Positions 1 through 11,483 of a stretch of 64,000 nt of DNA are shown one piece after another. The stretch spans positions 40,834-104,833 of the forward strand of contig CAJNOL010000770.1 of assembly GCA_905250125.1 (NCBI GenBank), in the 5' to 3' direction. Below the pieces are notes generated by a model. The model searched no databases and was not told the origin of the DNA. It worked only from the letters and a program-made list of their open reading frames with translations. The stretch comes from Rotaria sordida (lineage: Eukaryota > Rotifera > Eurotatoria > Philodinida > Philodinidae). The position numbers and the translations under genes were made by a program. The number at the start of each line of letters is the position of its first letter. Positions within the stretch are counted from its first letter, which is position 1.

Positions 1-1856
1 TTTGCATTAGCACTTCTTCACACACACAAACATGCACACATGCAACGTAAAAGAGAAATAGAGATTAACGTAAATGCGCGCAATCGATCGACTGATGTTT
101 GTCATCGGTCTTATCAGCGTCATCATTACTCACAAACACCTGCTGATCATATACATATATGCTCATCTTCTAATTGGGTCGGCTAGTAGTCACAATCTGT
201 GATTGAGAGATTGCATCTTAATGTTGATAATGGATCTCTTAATGATGATTGTTTAGTATCGTGTGACGTGACAATGGTACCATAGATTGAACATGACAAT
301 GGTACCATAGATTGAACAAGACAATAAGACGAAGAAATAGAAGGTGGAGAAGTTCAAGAGAGACGAGACGAAAATTTTTTCTTTTATGTTTTGTTCCGGT
401 CACCTCCATTCATGCACTTCACATTGAGAAAATTGCACATACTACTATAATATTCGTTCTCATTTTGAGGTCACCGAGATAAAGACCGAAATATATATAT
501 ATATAAATGTATGCTGAGTGCATTGGTGCGGATATCGTTCAACACAATGAATTTAGTATGAACGAGAAAAGAAAGAAAAAAACGAAAAATTTGTTTTATT
601 TTATATGCCGTTTCGGACCTTCCTCTTCTCTGTCTGTCGTCGTCTCGACAGGTAGAAGGGATGGATGGATGATGATGATGATGGAGGGGAAAAAGAGAAC
701 AGAACACAAGGCCAGTGTATATATGTATGTTCAAAAAGCGACTTGAAATTATTCCTTTTCTTTTCTCATCGCAGACTGACCGAGAGGCGGCAAGAGCATT
801 AAAAAACAGAACAATATATGAGAGTGAAAGAGTAAGAGAGCGAACGGGATATGTCCTTTGCTGTGAGAGAATAGTGCTCTTGAACTTCCAAGGTAGACGA
901 CATCAACGTAGACAGTAAAATCAAAAATAATGGATCTCTCTTTTCTCTCTCTCTCTCTCTCTCTCTCATTCTTTCTGCTTGACCCATAATAAACTTTCGA
1001 AGGAAGGAGGTCATTTTTGAGTGTTCGCTCTTTCTTTTAAACAACAGAAAAAAAAGAATGCTGTAAGTATAATCAAGACCAAATAACTAAAGATTCCTAT
1101 CTTATACCATCAATCATCATGTCTGTCTGCCTACTGGCACTTCCCTGAACTTGCCTTTTCTCATTCTTATTCTCACATTGTTATTCTTCATTCTAATCAA
1201 AAGAAGGTTGTCCAATAAATAGGTCTTCTTTAGACTAGTCATCCATCTTCGATATAATATAACGAACCAACCAGTTAACATGAAAACATATTAAATTTGA
1301 ATTTGTTCTTCTTCTAATGACTACAAATTAAATAAATTATTTTCTTTTATTGATATCAACTATTTTTATCATCATATACTTTACATATTGTCTTTTACTC
1401 TAAAATACTCTTGTACATTGTCTATCTTACAACTTTTTTTTTATCACTCTATATATCTAGTAAGTAAAATGTACGGAAGTTTTGTATCCTTATAAAAATA
1501 GCTATATCGAAGGTGACAAAGTGCATTATTTCTCTCATTGTACGTTACATGCACACTAGAGACGAGATATATAAATATATATGGATGTTTTACTCGAATA
1601 GAGTAGGCTTATATAAGATAGAAATGATAAAAAAAATATGTAAAAGTATGTCTCTGTTGTTAGATGCATAATAGAGACGTCATTTTTATTCGTTTTTTTG
1701 TATTTTTCGCCTTGATCAAATCTTTCCTATTGTGTCTATAAATAAGCATCCCTATTATATGATAATCCAATTTTTTCTTTCCGTATGCATACTATGCATT
1801 CATAATGTATCACTTATTGCATCCACTCTTTTCCTTCACCTACTTATTCATTCGTT

Positions 1857-1890
<34 letters not shown>

Positions 1891-2437
1891 CCTCTCTCAT
1901 TGCCCCTCTCTATCCATCTCTCACATATCTTGATCATATTTCGTTTTTGTATTCTTCGTTACATAGGAAGGAAAATTTCATATATGTATAACTAGTTTTC
2001 GGAAGTACTAATAGACAAATTTCTTATAGCATTCTTTTCGAATTATTTTCTTTTTTATTTTCTTTTTTTTTTTTTTTATTGTCGTCATAGTATAAGTAAT
2101 AGGTAAAAGAAAACGAGAAGAGAGCGAAAGTGCGAGAGAGAGAAAAATGTGTCGTTTCGTTATCGAGGGTGTGATGACCATATTATCAGGTGCACAACCG
2201 TCGCCGTTGCCTGCTGCTATCTTTCGTGCTTCCTTGTGTATATATACAGAAAAGGAAGGATAAGATGATGCATGTTGCACCGTGCGTTAGTGCTCCTTTC
2301 TGTTTTTCTTCTTCTTTTTTTTTTTTTTTTTTTTTTTATTTCTCTTAGGTCTTCTCTTTTTCGTTAGATATAAATGTGTGTATACACAAGAACAAAGCAG
2401 AGTCCATTTGTTTATTTGTTTCCTTCTTATTTATAGC
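1..2437. other. Non-coding upstream region with simple repeats
   Basis: No convincing coding exon is seen on either strand. The stretch holds a 25-bp tandem duplication (269-318), a short AT run near 490-506, CT microsatellites near 938-967 and 1866-1897, and long T runs near 2060-2080 and 2315-2338. It ends in a T-rich tract and TTATAG acceptor at 2431-2436, one base before the start codon of the ETS gene. It probably contains that gene's promoter, and perhaps a 5' untranslated exon that cannot be placed. Confidence 0.5.
269..318. repeat. 25-bp direct tandem duplication
   Basis: The unit TGACAATGGTACC... occurs at 269-293 and again, identically, at 294-318. It includes a KpnI-type GGTACC palindrome. 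It is a simple local duplication with no evident function. Confidence 0.9.
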
Positions 2438-5400
2438 ATGGTAGCACATACCGGGAATTCGACAATGACCACTACAACTAGTACTACTCTACCAACGAAT
2501 AATTATTTATCATCAACAGTTAAAATGAATTTACCTCAAAATTTACGTATGTTAATTTCCGAAAAAGAAAACTCTATTAACGATTTATTTTAGTTCATCC
2601 AATTGATTTTTGGAGTAAACATGATGTACAAAAATGGATTGAATATTGTATCGATGAATATTCATTAGGTGATGTTAATTTAAGTGATTTTGAAATGAAT
2701 GGCAAGTTATTTTGTTTTTTCTTTCATATAAAAATAATAAATTTTAACCTTTTTTTTTTTTTTTTGTTTTTTTATCTCTAAAGGTAAAGCATTATTATTA
2801 TTGAATGAAGACAATTTTAAACAACGTTCTCCACGTTCTGGTGATATCTTACATAAAGCTCTTCAACAACATAAAGCTATGCTTAAATCATGGCAATGTC
2901 AAGGTTAATTTTTTTTCTTTTAATGAAAATTTATTTTAGATAATAATTAAAATAAATCTATTTTTTCTAGCATTTCCATATCAATTATGGAATAGTTTTG
3001 GTTTTCCACCTTCACCATCAACAGCACGTCGCTATAATATTCCTCCTCCACCACATCCATCATTATCTATTTCATCATTTCATCCAACGGCTGCCGGTGT
3101 ACTCCCACATTCAGCTGCTGCGGCTGCTGCTGCTGCTTGTATGCATCCGGCATTTAATTACATATTTAGTCGTCCTGAAACAATACCGAAATCACCTTTA
3201 ATGAATCATCAAACAAATTATTTTCATCTAAATCAACAACAACAACAACAACAACAATCAACACGAAATCGAGAAATATCAGCTTCATCATCATCATCAA
3301 CATCATCTTATTGTCCAGATGTAACATCAGGTTTGTTTAAAAACACATTTTCAGTTAATAGATATCGAAATTTTGTTTTTTTGTTCTTGTCGTCTAGCTA
3401 AAATTTCACATAAATTACATGAAAAATCTGATGTTATTCACCCGGTGAATGAGTCAATGGGGATAAAACGTGAAGCATTATCACCCAGCATTCAACAATC
3501 AAATCGTCAACCAACACCAAATAGTTCACCTCGAACAACAAGAATTATTAGTCCATCAATAAAACAAGAAAATATTGATGATGAAGATGTTGATATTGAA
3601 CAACATGAGACTGTTCCAACACCACCTATAACATCAAGTTCACCATCATCATCATCTCCTCAATCATCATCAGGTTTATCAAAATTAAATATTTTAAATA
3701 ATCAAACAATACCATTTAAAATTCGTTCACAATTATCAACAAGAATGAAACATCAACCAAATGATGTAACAAATACAGGTGAAAATAATCATGATTTAGA
3801 TGGAAATAGTCTTGCAAATGATAATACAAGACAAATACGTTATTTTCATGATCGAATTGATTTTCGTGGTGATATTTTAATGAAACCACCAGCAGCAAAG
3901 AGTATGATTATCTCATTTCTTTTTCTTTCCTGTGTGTGTTTATAATTAATTTTGCTTTCTTTTTTTTAGATTGCCGTATTCTGTGGGAATTCTTATATAT
4001 TTTACTTGAAGATTCTCATTATGAATCAATTATTCATTGGGAAAATCGTGAAAAAATGATTTTTCGAATAATTCAAGCTGATAAACTTGCTGCTCTTTGG
4101 GGTATGTATATCTTATAAATTAGTAGAAATTAAATACCGTAGTCTCAAGAAGTCCCATTACCCGGTAAAAGAGTACATAAACTTCAATCATTTTATCTAA
4201 TATTTTAACTACAAATAGAGCTTGATAAATCCTGATTATAAGCAGTAACTCGAACTCGATAGGCCTTAATGCAAAGCACTTACGATAAAAACACTGGTTT
4301 TTTCCCTAGGACCGAAAAAAAAGACTTGTCTGGTTTTCTACCATTTAAATGCGTTAATCTCCATTTTCTTATAGATTTACATGTCTATTCTGTGCCACAG
4401 ATAGGGTACTCTAGTCAGCTGTAATGTTGAGGCGTAAGGAAGCCTTCATTATCTGGGGCAATCTCTTCAAGGATATCTTTTCCATCGATAACTGCGATCG
4501 TGCAATTTTCAAGGCAAACTTGATTACAGCAGAACATTCATTGAAAAAAATTTAAAGACAAATAGTTAAAATTTGCTGTAGATATCAGTCACTTTTCGAC
4601 AATTCCTATCAATTTCAATGTGGAGATTACGTCATAAATTAGGCAAACGAAAACTGTTTAACATGAAATTTTTATTAGTGATAGAAGAAATACTGAGCTT
4701 TTGAACGAGTGGGTTTAACATCATAAAATTAATTTTTTGTGTTGAAATATCCTCAGCTGAAGGAGAAAAAAAAATCTATGTTGACCTTCTAGCTTCTTCA
4801 TATGAAGGCCTATCACGCCTTGATGAGTCCTTCCGATCGGAGTTCGACATGCTCTATTTGTGATTAAAATATGTGACTAAAGGATTTATGTTTACGAATT
4901 TCTTTATCTGATAACAGAACTTTTCACAAGTACTGTAATCATTTCATTTTTAGTATCATTAAATATACTTTTTTGTTTTAGGTCTTCAAAAAAATCGTTT
5001 ATCAATGACATATGAAAAATTATCACGTGGTATGCGTTATTATTATTCAAATAATATTATATCAAAAGAACAATCAAAACGATTACTTTATCGTTTTATG
5101 CGTTCACCAGATGAAATTCGAAAAAGTATGAAACGTACTGGTAGTACAACAAATATGGTCTATTCAAATTTAAATAAAAAATCTTATCAACCAACGACTA
5201 GTCCTGACGCTCAAGAAACTAATCTAAAATATAATCCAAGTAAAAATATTGAAATAAAAAAAAAAGACTTTTGTAATAAACATATATATATATATATATA
5301 TTTTTTTTAATGTTAGACAATGATGATAATTCATCATCATCAACACATTTTACAAATCAATCATCAACACCAATACATCATCAACTTCTTCAATTATTTT

Positions 5401-5858
5401 CAATTTATTCACCATCTACAACATCAATGGTACCTAATTTAAATCCAAATACGGCTCTATTATATTCTCCACGTAATGTTAATAATAATTCCATATCCTC
5501 ATCATCATCGAACATTCCATCATTTGATACAAAATCATTACCATTATTAACAACAATTTCAAAAAGTGATCGATCAAATTCATCATCACCAGATTCATTT
5601 GATAGTGGTCGTGATCGTACAAGTGACAGTGAAAAACAACATTGTAGTCCATCTCAATCATTATCATCATCGACATCAACATCATCATATTCAACATCAA
5701 CGAAACGTAAACAAGCTGTTCCATTATCATTAACAGCTCGTCTATCTCATCAACATCATCATTTAGATCAACCACTTAATTTAGCTGCTAATAAAGACGA
5801 ACATACAATAGGCGATTGTAAGAAACAAAAAGTTATATCACCTCCGTCCATTGCATGA
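2438..5858 (+). CDS. ETS-family transcriptional repressor, ETV6/Yan (anterior open) type
   Basis: Eight exons join in frame to about 721 aa: 2438-2546, 2594-2701, 2784-2903, 2971-3330, 3398-3901, 3970-4101, 4982-5272, 5317-5858. Residues about 37-110 form a Pointed/SAM domain ([19 protein letters not shown]; then [12 protein letters not shown] and [14 protein letters not shown], the ETV6/Yan-like version). Residues about 400-485 form the ETS DNA-binding domain ([52 protein letters not shown]). Between and after them lie Ser/Pro/Gln-rich linkers with polyAla and polyGln. Family knowledge: ETV6/Yan bind GGA-core sites, polymerise through the Pointed domain and repress targets downstream of receptor tyrosine kinase/MAPK signalling. 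A PLNL motif near the C-terminus may bind CtBP. The second intron is GC-AG. The start is the first ATG after a TTATAG acceptor at 2436. Confidence 0.93.
2702..2783 (+). other. GC-AG intron inside the Pointed domain
   Basis: The exon ends ...AATG and the intron starts GCAAGT, a perfect 5' splice consensus apart from C at position 2; it ends CTCTAAAG. Splicing here restores N-G-K-A-L-L, the conserved Pointed-domain core. The nearby GT at 2706 would put a stop codon soon after the junction. Confidence 0.85.
4102..4981 (+). other. Long (880 bp) intron splitting the ETS domain
   Basis: This intron is about ten times longer than its neighbours and interrupts the ETS domain between LAALWG and LQKNR. 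No ORF, clear terminal repeat or RNA gene was recognised in it. The size suggests an old insertion or regulatory sequence, but nothing specific can be supported. Confidence 0.6.
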
Positions 5859-6641
5859 TCGAACAGTTTTCTTATATTTTCTTCCTATTCATTGGAACAG
5901 TCGAATCTATGCCATTCTATACACATTTTAAAACATCATCTTTTTTTGTTTTGTTTTGTTTTTTTTTTTTTTTGTATAAAACCTATTGTTAGACCAGTAG
6001 CAGTAGATCAGTGAGTGTGCATCATTATTCCATATCGTTTGTTTTTCTTTTTTTTCCACCATATCATATGCACTATGTGATAAGAAACATTGTCTAAAAA
6101 AAAAACAAGAAAATCAAAACTCTTTTTTCTTTTTTTTGTTTTGTTTTTATGTACATTCCGTGTGGTTGATTTATTTCTTGTGTTTTGTTCTGGGTGCTGA
6201 TTGCTTAAGATGAAATTTTTTCTTGTTTTTTTTTTTCATCACTGTGTTTTTGTTTATGTATCTATGTCCACATGATGGATGAGGACACACACCTGAAAAT
6301 AGAAACAAGAAAAGTGTATATTGTAGTTCATACTCGCCTGTTTGTTTTTTCTTTGCCTATATTGTTTTCTTTTCTTTTTTTTCAATCAGGTTGTTATCGT
6401 TGCTTTTTCTTTTCTTGATTCTTTTTTTTTCTTATGCATATCGCAAACATAATGAAGTCTTCCCGAGTTTTGATCAACGTCTTTTTCTTTTTTTTTTCTT
6501 TTGCTATTTGAACATGTTCATTATTATGCCATAATGTTGTTCACTTGATGATAATCAAAAGGATAAATACGTGTAATTTCTTTATTATAAATTCAAGAGA
6601 AATACGAGAGATTATTTTATTGAATTATTAATCATAATATA
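5859..6641. other. Probable 3' UTR and intergenic region of the ETS gene
   Basis: The stretch is T-rich with many homopolymer runs of 8-15 T. No coding potential was seen. It ends at the foldback element starting at 6642. Confidence 0.4.
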
Positions 6642-7174
6642 TAGTGATGGACATAAGTTTAGAACAGTTGTATTTTTCGAGTTTTCTTCTCAATGGTAAT
6701 AGCTGGGAAGAATCTGGACAAAAACATATTTGAATAGTTGGAAGAATTCTCGATTAGGATGGATGAATCTGAAAACTTCGATAAAGCTGCTTGAATGAGG
6801 ATGTCTAGAAAATCAGGACTTACTCAAACCAGTTTTCTGGCAAGGATTTGAAAGTTTTTTGAAAATAATTTTATTTAACACAGCGAATAACTCTAAACAG
6901 TATGGTATGTCTCAGCTCTCTTCGTGACCTTCCTTCATCGAACTACATTCAATTTATGGAAGGCCAGAAAGTGTCAAACACGGCAAAATCATTGAAATAT
7001 TTCATGGAAATCAAAGAAACATATTTCTTGAGTAATTCTATAAATTGATTGCAGTTCGATAAAGGAAGGCCATGGAGAAAGTCGAGACATTTCATATTGC
7101 TCATTCTTCCTAGTTATTACCATTGAGAAGAAAACTCAAAAATACAACTACTCTAAACTTTTTATCCGTCACTT
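6642..7174. mobile_element. Foldback/MITE-like element with long inverted repeats
   Basis: The left arm (6642-6713, beginning GTGATGGACATAAGTTTAGA) is nearly the reverse complement of the right arm (7103-7174, ending TTTATCCGTCACT). Shared cores include GTTGTATTTTT and GTTTTCTTCTCAATGGTAAT. A second nested pair closer to the centre (near 6915-6958 and 7034-7078, sharing ACCTTCCTTCATCGAACT-like sequence) also pairs, so most of the 530 bp can fold on itself. There is no transposase ORF. The ends resemble Tc1/mariner termini, but a clean TA duplication could not be confirmed. Confidence 0.8.
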
Positions 7175-7613
7175 AGATGAGAATATCCATTCTATGATTC
7201 AGTTATTGTAAATACCATATGTCGATTCTTATTGAAATACATTCAAGATGATATGCAAAATGTGGAAAAAGAATAATTTGTATAATATGTTAGTTAAGTA
7301 AAGAAAAAATTGCTTTGAAGTTGGTGAATTGTCTTGTTTTCTCTTTTTATTTTTTGATTAAATTTTATTATAAAGAGATGAAAAAAAGAATTGGAACTTG
7401 TAATTTAGATTTAAATCTAATGATTTTATTATTCAATATAAAAAGAGCATTAACCTTCACATCTGATTTATTAAACTGTCGTTTTCGTTCTTTTTCTGTA
7501 CTTTTATTATATTATGTTACGGTTGAATGTTTTTTTTCGTTATATTTATGAGTAATAATGAAGAAATCGTCGTTTTTTTTATAGAAGAATATAAATAATC
7601 ATTAATTTGATGC

Positions 7614-8183
7614 ATGACCTATGAGCATTTTAAAACAATGGCAACAGCTCAATCTGAAACAAAACGTTATTTAATCGAAGAAAAATATTTATCATTAGAT
7701 AATAGATTTACTATTACAGATGATTCGGGAAATATTCATTATAAAGGTAATTCAATATTCTTTGCAATAGGTGATAAACTTGTACTTACTGATGAAAATG
7801 GAAATGAGGTAATTAGAATTCGTCAAGAAAATTTTCATATTCGTCCAACATATAGATTATATTCTGCTCGTTTGGATGGTACTGAACGTCAAATAGCATT
7901 AATAAAAAGAACTGGTCCATTACGACAACATAAATTAGAAATTAGTTCTGATAATGGTGAATATATATTACAAAAACAAGGTGGTGTATCCTCTAAAGAA
8001 TTTACTTTAATAAACGATGATAATACGATAGCACTTATAACAAAAGACGCTTCGCCTACAAAAAGTTTTTATTGGGTAGATATTAAAGATAACAAAGAAA
8101 ATCATTCTTTTATATTAGCTAGTGTGATTGTTCTTGCATGTGTAGAACGTTCACCAAGTGGTCATATATTAATGCCACGTTGA
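7614..8183 (+). CDS. LURP-one-related (LOR / tubby C-terminal-like) protein
   Basis: Single coding exon of 189 aa, or 181 aa from the second in-frame ATG at 7638. The pattern is typical of the LOR family, a 12-stranded barrel around a buried C-terminal helix: LSLDNRFTITDDSGN, VLTDENGNEVIRIRQ, SARLDGTERQIALIKR, then a hydrophobic C-terminal segment ILASVIVLACVER. Length matches the usual 180-220 aa. The biochemical role of animal LOR proteins is poorly known; scramblase- and tubby-related folds suggest membrane or phosphoinositide association, but nothing here proves it. A TTTTATAG acceptor at 7584, about 30 nt upstream, suggests a spliced 5' end. Poly(A)-type AATAAA sites follow around 8352. 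Confidence 0.85.
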   Translation: MTYEHFKTMATAQSETKRYLIEEKYLSLDNRFTITDDSGNIHYKGNSIFFAIGDKLVLTDENGNEVIRIRQENFHIRPTYRLYSARLDGTERQIALIKRTGPLRQHKLEISSDNGEYILQKQGGVSSKEFTLINDDNTIALITKDASPTKSFYWVDIKDNKENHSFILASVIVLACVERSPSGHILMPR

Positions 8184-11100
8184 ATTGAAATCAAGTATAA
8201 AAGAAAGAACATTCTACTTTCTATATAATTAATATTGTTCAATTAATTTTATATATATACACATTTTTTTTTATATGGTATGATATCAAAAGACTATTAA
8301 ATATCATTGAAAACACATCGAATATAGATTTACAACATATATATTTATTTAATAAATACATAAAAATTATGTTGTTTTTGCACTTATTGCGCTTCCTGCA
8401 ATAAATACTTACGTTTCTACGTCATACAATTATTATTGTTTGAAAACACAATAAATTCTTTTACGATTTTCACTAGATTTTTATTCGTCCTACATTATTC
8501 ATAATATGATTTAATTAGTTTGTAAAATTGAAGAAAAAAGATTTTAATGCTATAAAAGCATTGCTTTTTTTTAAAAACCTATATTGCTACAAATTCGAAT
8601 AATATTATTTTTAGAAATTATTTGAAACGGATAATATAAATAAACTTTCGAATAAGATAGAATATTAGAAAATATTCTTTTTTCTTGATATTTTTTTAAT
8701 GCCAAATGAAATATACATAAATATTTACTTGTGCACGATCCACTGTGCATTGATTATTTGCAGGAAAAGAAATTAGCAAATCAGCAGACATTACAACAAT
8801 CAAGATGTAGTCGTGGATGTAGAAAAGACTCAGATCCACATCATCCATACCCTCTGTTCTTCCAAATAATCAACGAAAGTAAATCATCATAGTAGAAAAT
8901 TGCTAATAGGAATATATTGTTTATGTAATTAACGAACAGTAAATGCTCAGAAGTGAAAATTATATTGTTTCCAGAAAGAAAAACAATCAAAATTCAAAAA
9001 ATAATCAACGAACAGTAAATTGTATAAACTGAATATTTGCTATAACGAATAATTGAAATTCTTTTCTATTTGCTATATACAATTTTTACCAGAAATGAAA
9101 ATCTACTGATAAGATATATTCTCTGTAAAATTCATATACTTAAAAACAAGGATTCGACAAAATTATTTTTATTTTGAATATCTATTTATAAAATTAGTTT
9201 TGTTTTCTTATATAAATCTTAATGTGTTTTTTTAAATATTTTCTAGTTTTCACCATGTTTCATTAAATATATAATTTTCATGATTAGTACTACATAGTAC
9301 AACTTCTGCAGAATATCTTAAACCTAGAATCGCTGATACAGGATGTCCTAAAAAGAGACGAAAGAATCTAACATTCAAATAGATAATTGTCATTTGAATT
9401 CCAGTGTTATCATCCAACCTTTACTCTCAATTTTTGAATCTTGTTCTTATATATAAATTTTTTTGCTTATCATCTTTTTACTATCTATGCCAGCATTAGA
9501 TTCATTTTAAATATAGTGTTTGATTTAAGAAAAACGAATTAGAAAATAACTTTCAAGTGAACGAATACATATTGATGTTGATTTAATGAAAAATATAATT
9601 TAAACAAGTTTTTCTTTTTTTTTTTGTTTTATTCGAAATGGACAAATCAAGTCAAATACAACTTAGTAATATATTTGTTAGACAAGTGTTACTGTTGAAA
9701 AAAAAATCTTTCTATTATTAGGATAATACACAGTTCAAATAGTAATGGGTTGAGATCACAATGATCAATGTATATTAGTAAAATTTTTTCAATATAATTC
9801 TTCATCTTAAAGATCTTGTCAATATCATCATTTGTTAATGGCATCTGAGCGAACAAAGAAAGAGACAGCTTATATGCTGATGGATATGTTGAGCCTCTAA
9901 TCTGATGAAAGGAAAGACATTCTCAATATATAAATTGAATCGATATCGTTAGGTCGTACTTCCACTCAGTACATAATTAAATACGAACGTGAATTTTGTT
10001 CAAACAATTTCATTAGTGACATTTGAAACCAAAAACAAAAAAAAGAAGAACGGTTATTGAATATGTAAAACTTATGTAGAAGAATCAATTGTGAAGATAA
10101 TGTCTATTTGCATGATTGATAGAATATTCAATTATTGATATTGCTTCTGTAAGAGTAACCATCAATTCAAGAAATGGACAATTAAAGAACGTGTCTAGCA
10201 ATAGCAAATTTGACGGATTCCTTCATCGTTCGTGAGAATGACGATGATGAAGATAAACTATTTTTCATAAATCTTTAATTGGCTTTGCTAATATTGTAAT
10301 CCATATAATAATTGACATTGATAATGGCCTTGAATCCTTATTTATATAGTATATGAATTACACCTGTTATTTTTTAGCATTAAAAGTCTTCTAAATATTA
10401 GTATAGAAGAGAAGCTATAATCAAGACAATATTACAATAAATTCTTTATTGGGTATGAGCAATTGCAGACCAATTACAACATGATAACCGCCAGTAGCTA
10501 ATGCCAAACAAGTTTAATGGTATGCATACGCGAATGCTTACTGAACATACACATTATTTATGATATATTTGTTCGCATATTCTTCTAGAATCGATGTTGT
10601 TGTTATTTGCTATCGGTTCTTTTATATGTATGTTCTTTTCTTTCTTACATCATCATTTTGTTCTTTAATATATGTACCGTTTGTTCTATGACTATTGATC
10701 ATTTCAGTATGTTTGCCACGTAAGCATGCATATTGTACTCGAACGATAGTCTATTTTTCTCTTCAAGAGATCACGTTCACTTCTATAATAACTTATATCA
10801 CAATAACCAGACATACCGTGATTGACATACCACACGCGCGTTCTATCTTAAGACATCATATTAGTTGGCTAGAGCAAGTGAGATAAGTTCATCTACCATC
10901 CTTTTTTTTTTCTCTCTTTCTGTCTTTCTTTTCTTTAAGATATATTATAGAATGATGATCAGACAGACATTCATCGACGAAAGATTTTTCTTCGTTGCAT
11001 TTTTCTTTATAGGTTTGTTGTTGAATCATTTGCTTATCATTATAAAGAACGGACAGCTCATACATAATATATACATACAGTAACTTGCATAATCATTTTT

Positions 11101-11483
11101 GTGACTGGCTATATATTTAGACCATACATCACCAGGACATCGTTAAAAAAAAGAGAAAGACGATATTTAAGAAAAAAAAACTCGAACAAGTTACCCTTTT
11201 CGGTAAGTTACAACAAGTAAACGTCGATCGTTTTATATCGATATCTCTCGAGAGAATACAAGATAGACACAATCGATGACTGACAGACGATCTTCGACCA
11301 TGAAGAACATAAGAGAAGGATATTCTCGAATGAGTATATGCTGAAACCTTGATCTGTCTTCTTTTTGGTATTCACTGATAGTTATACCTTACTTCGATAT
11401 TCTGGATAACAAGTAAATTGCGCGCTTCTTGCTTACTCTGATATATTTTCAGTTTTTTGTCTACTTGTACGTTCGATTATCGA
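8184..11483. other. Gene-free AT-rich intergenic region
   Basis: About 3.3 kb without a supportable coding exon. Short direct repeats of AATAATCAACGAA(C/A)AGTAAAT type occur near 8867, 8930 and 9000. At 9341 there is ACAGGATGTCCTAAAA, which resembles the termini of the transposon remnant at 28251-29014; no partner repeat was found. The distal part (about 11100-11483) probably belongs to the 5' end of the next gene, with a TATTTTCAG acceptor at 11452. Confidence 0.4.

Noticed and set aside
4829-4865. Hammerhead-ribozyme-like string TTGATGAGTCC...GGAGTTCGAC in the ETS intron
   Set aside because: It has a GATGAG box and a possible short stem II, but lacks the invariant GAAA after stem II and no flanking stems I/III pair.
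3716-5775. Minus-strand ORFs within the ETS gene (His/Asn- or Met-rich)
   Set aside because: Antisense shadows of Ser/Asn-rich coding sequence.
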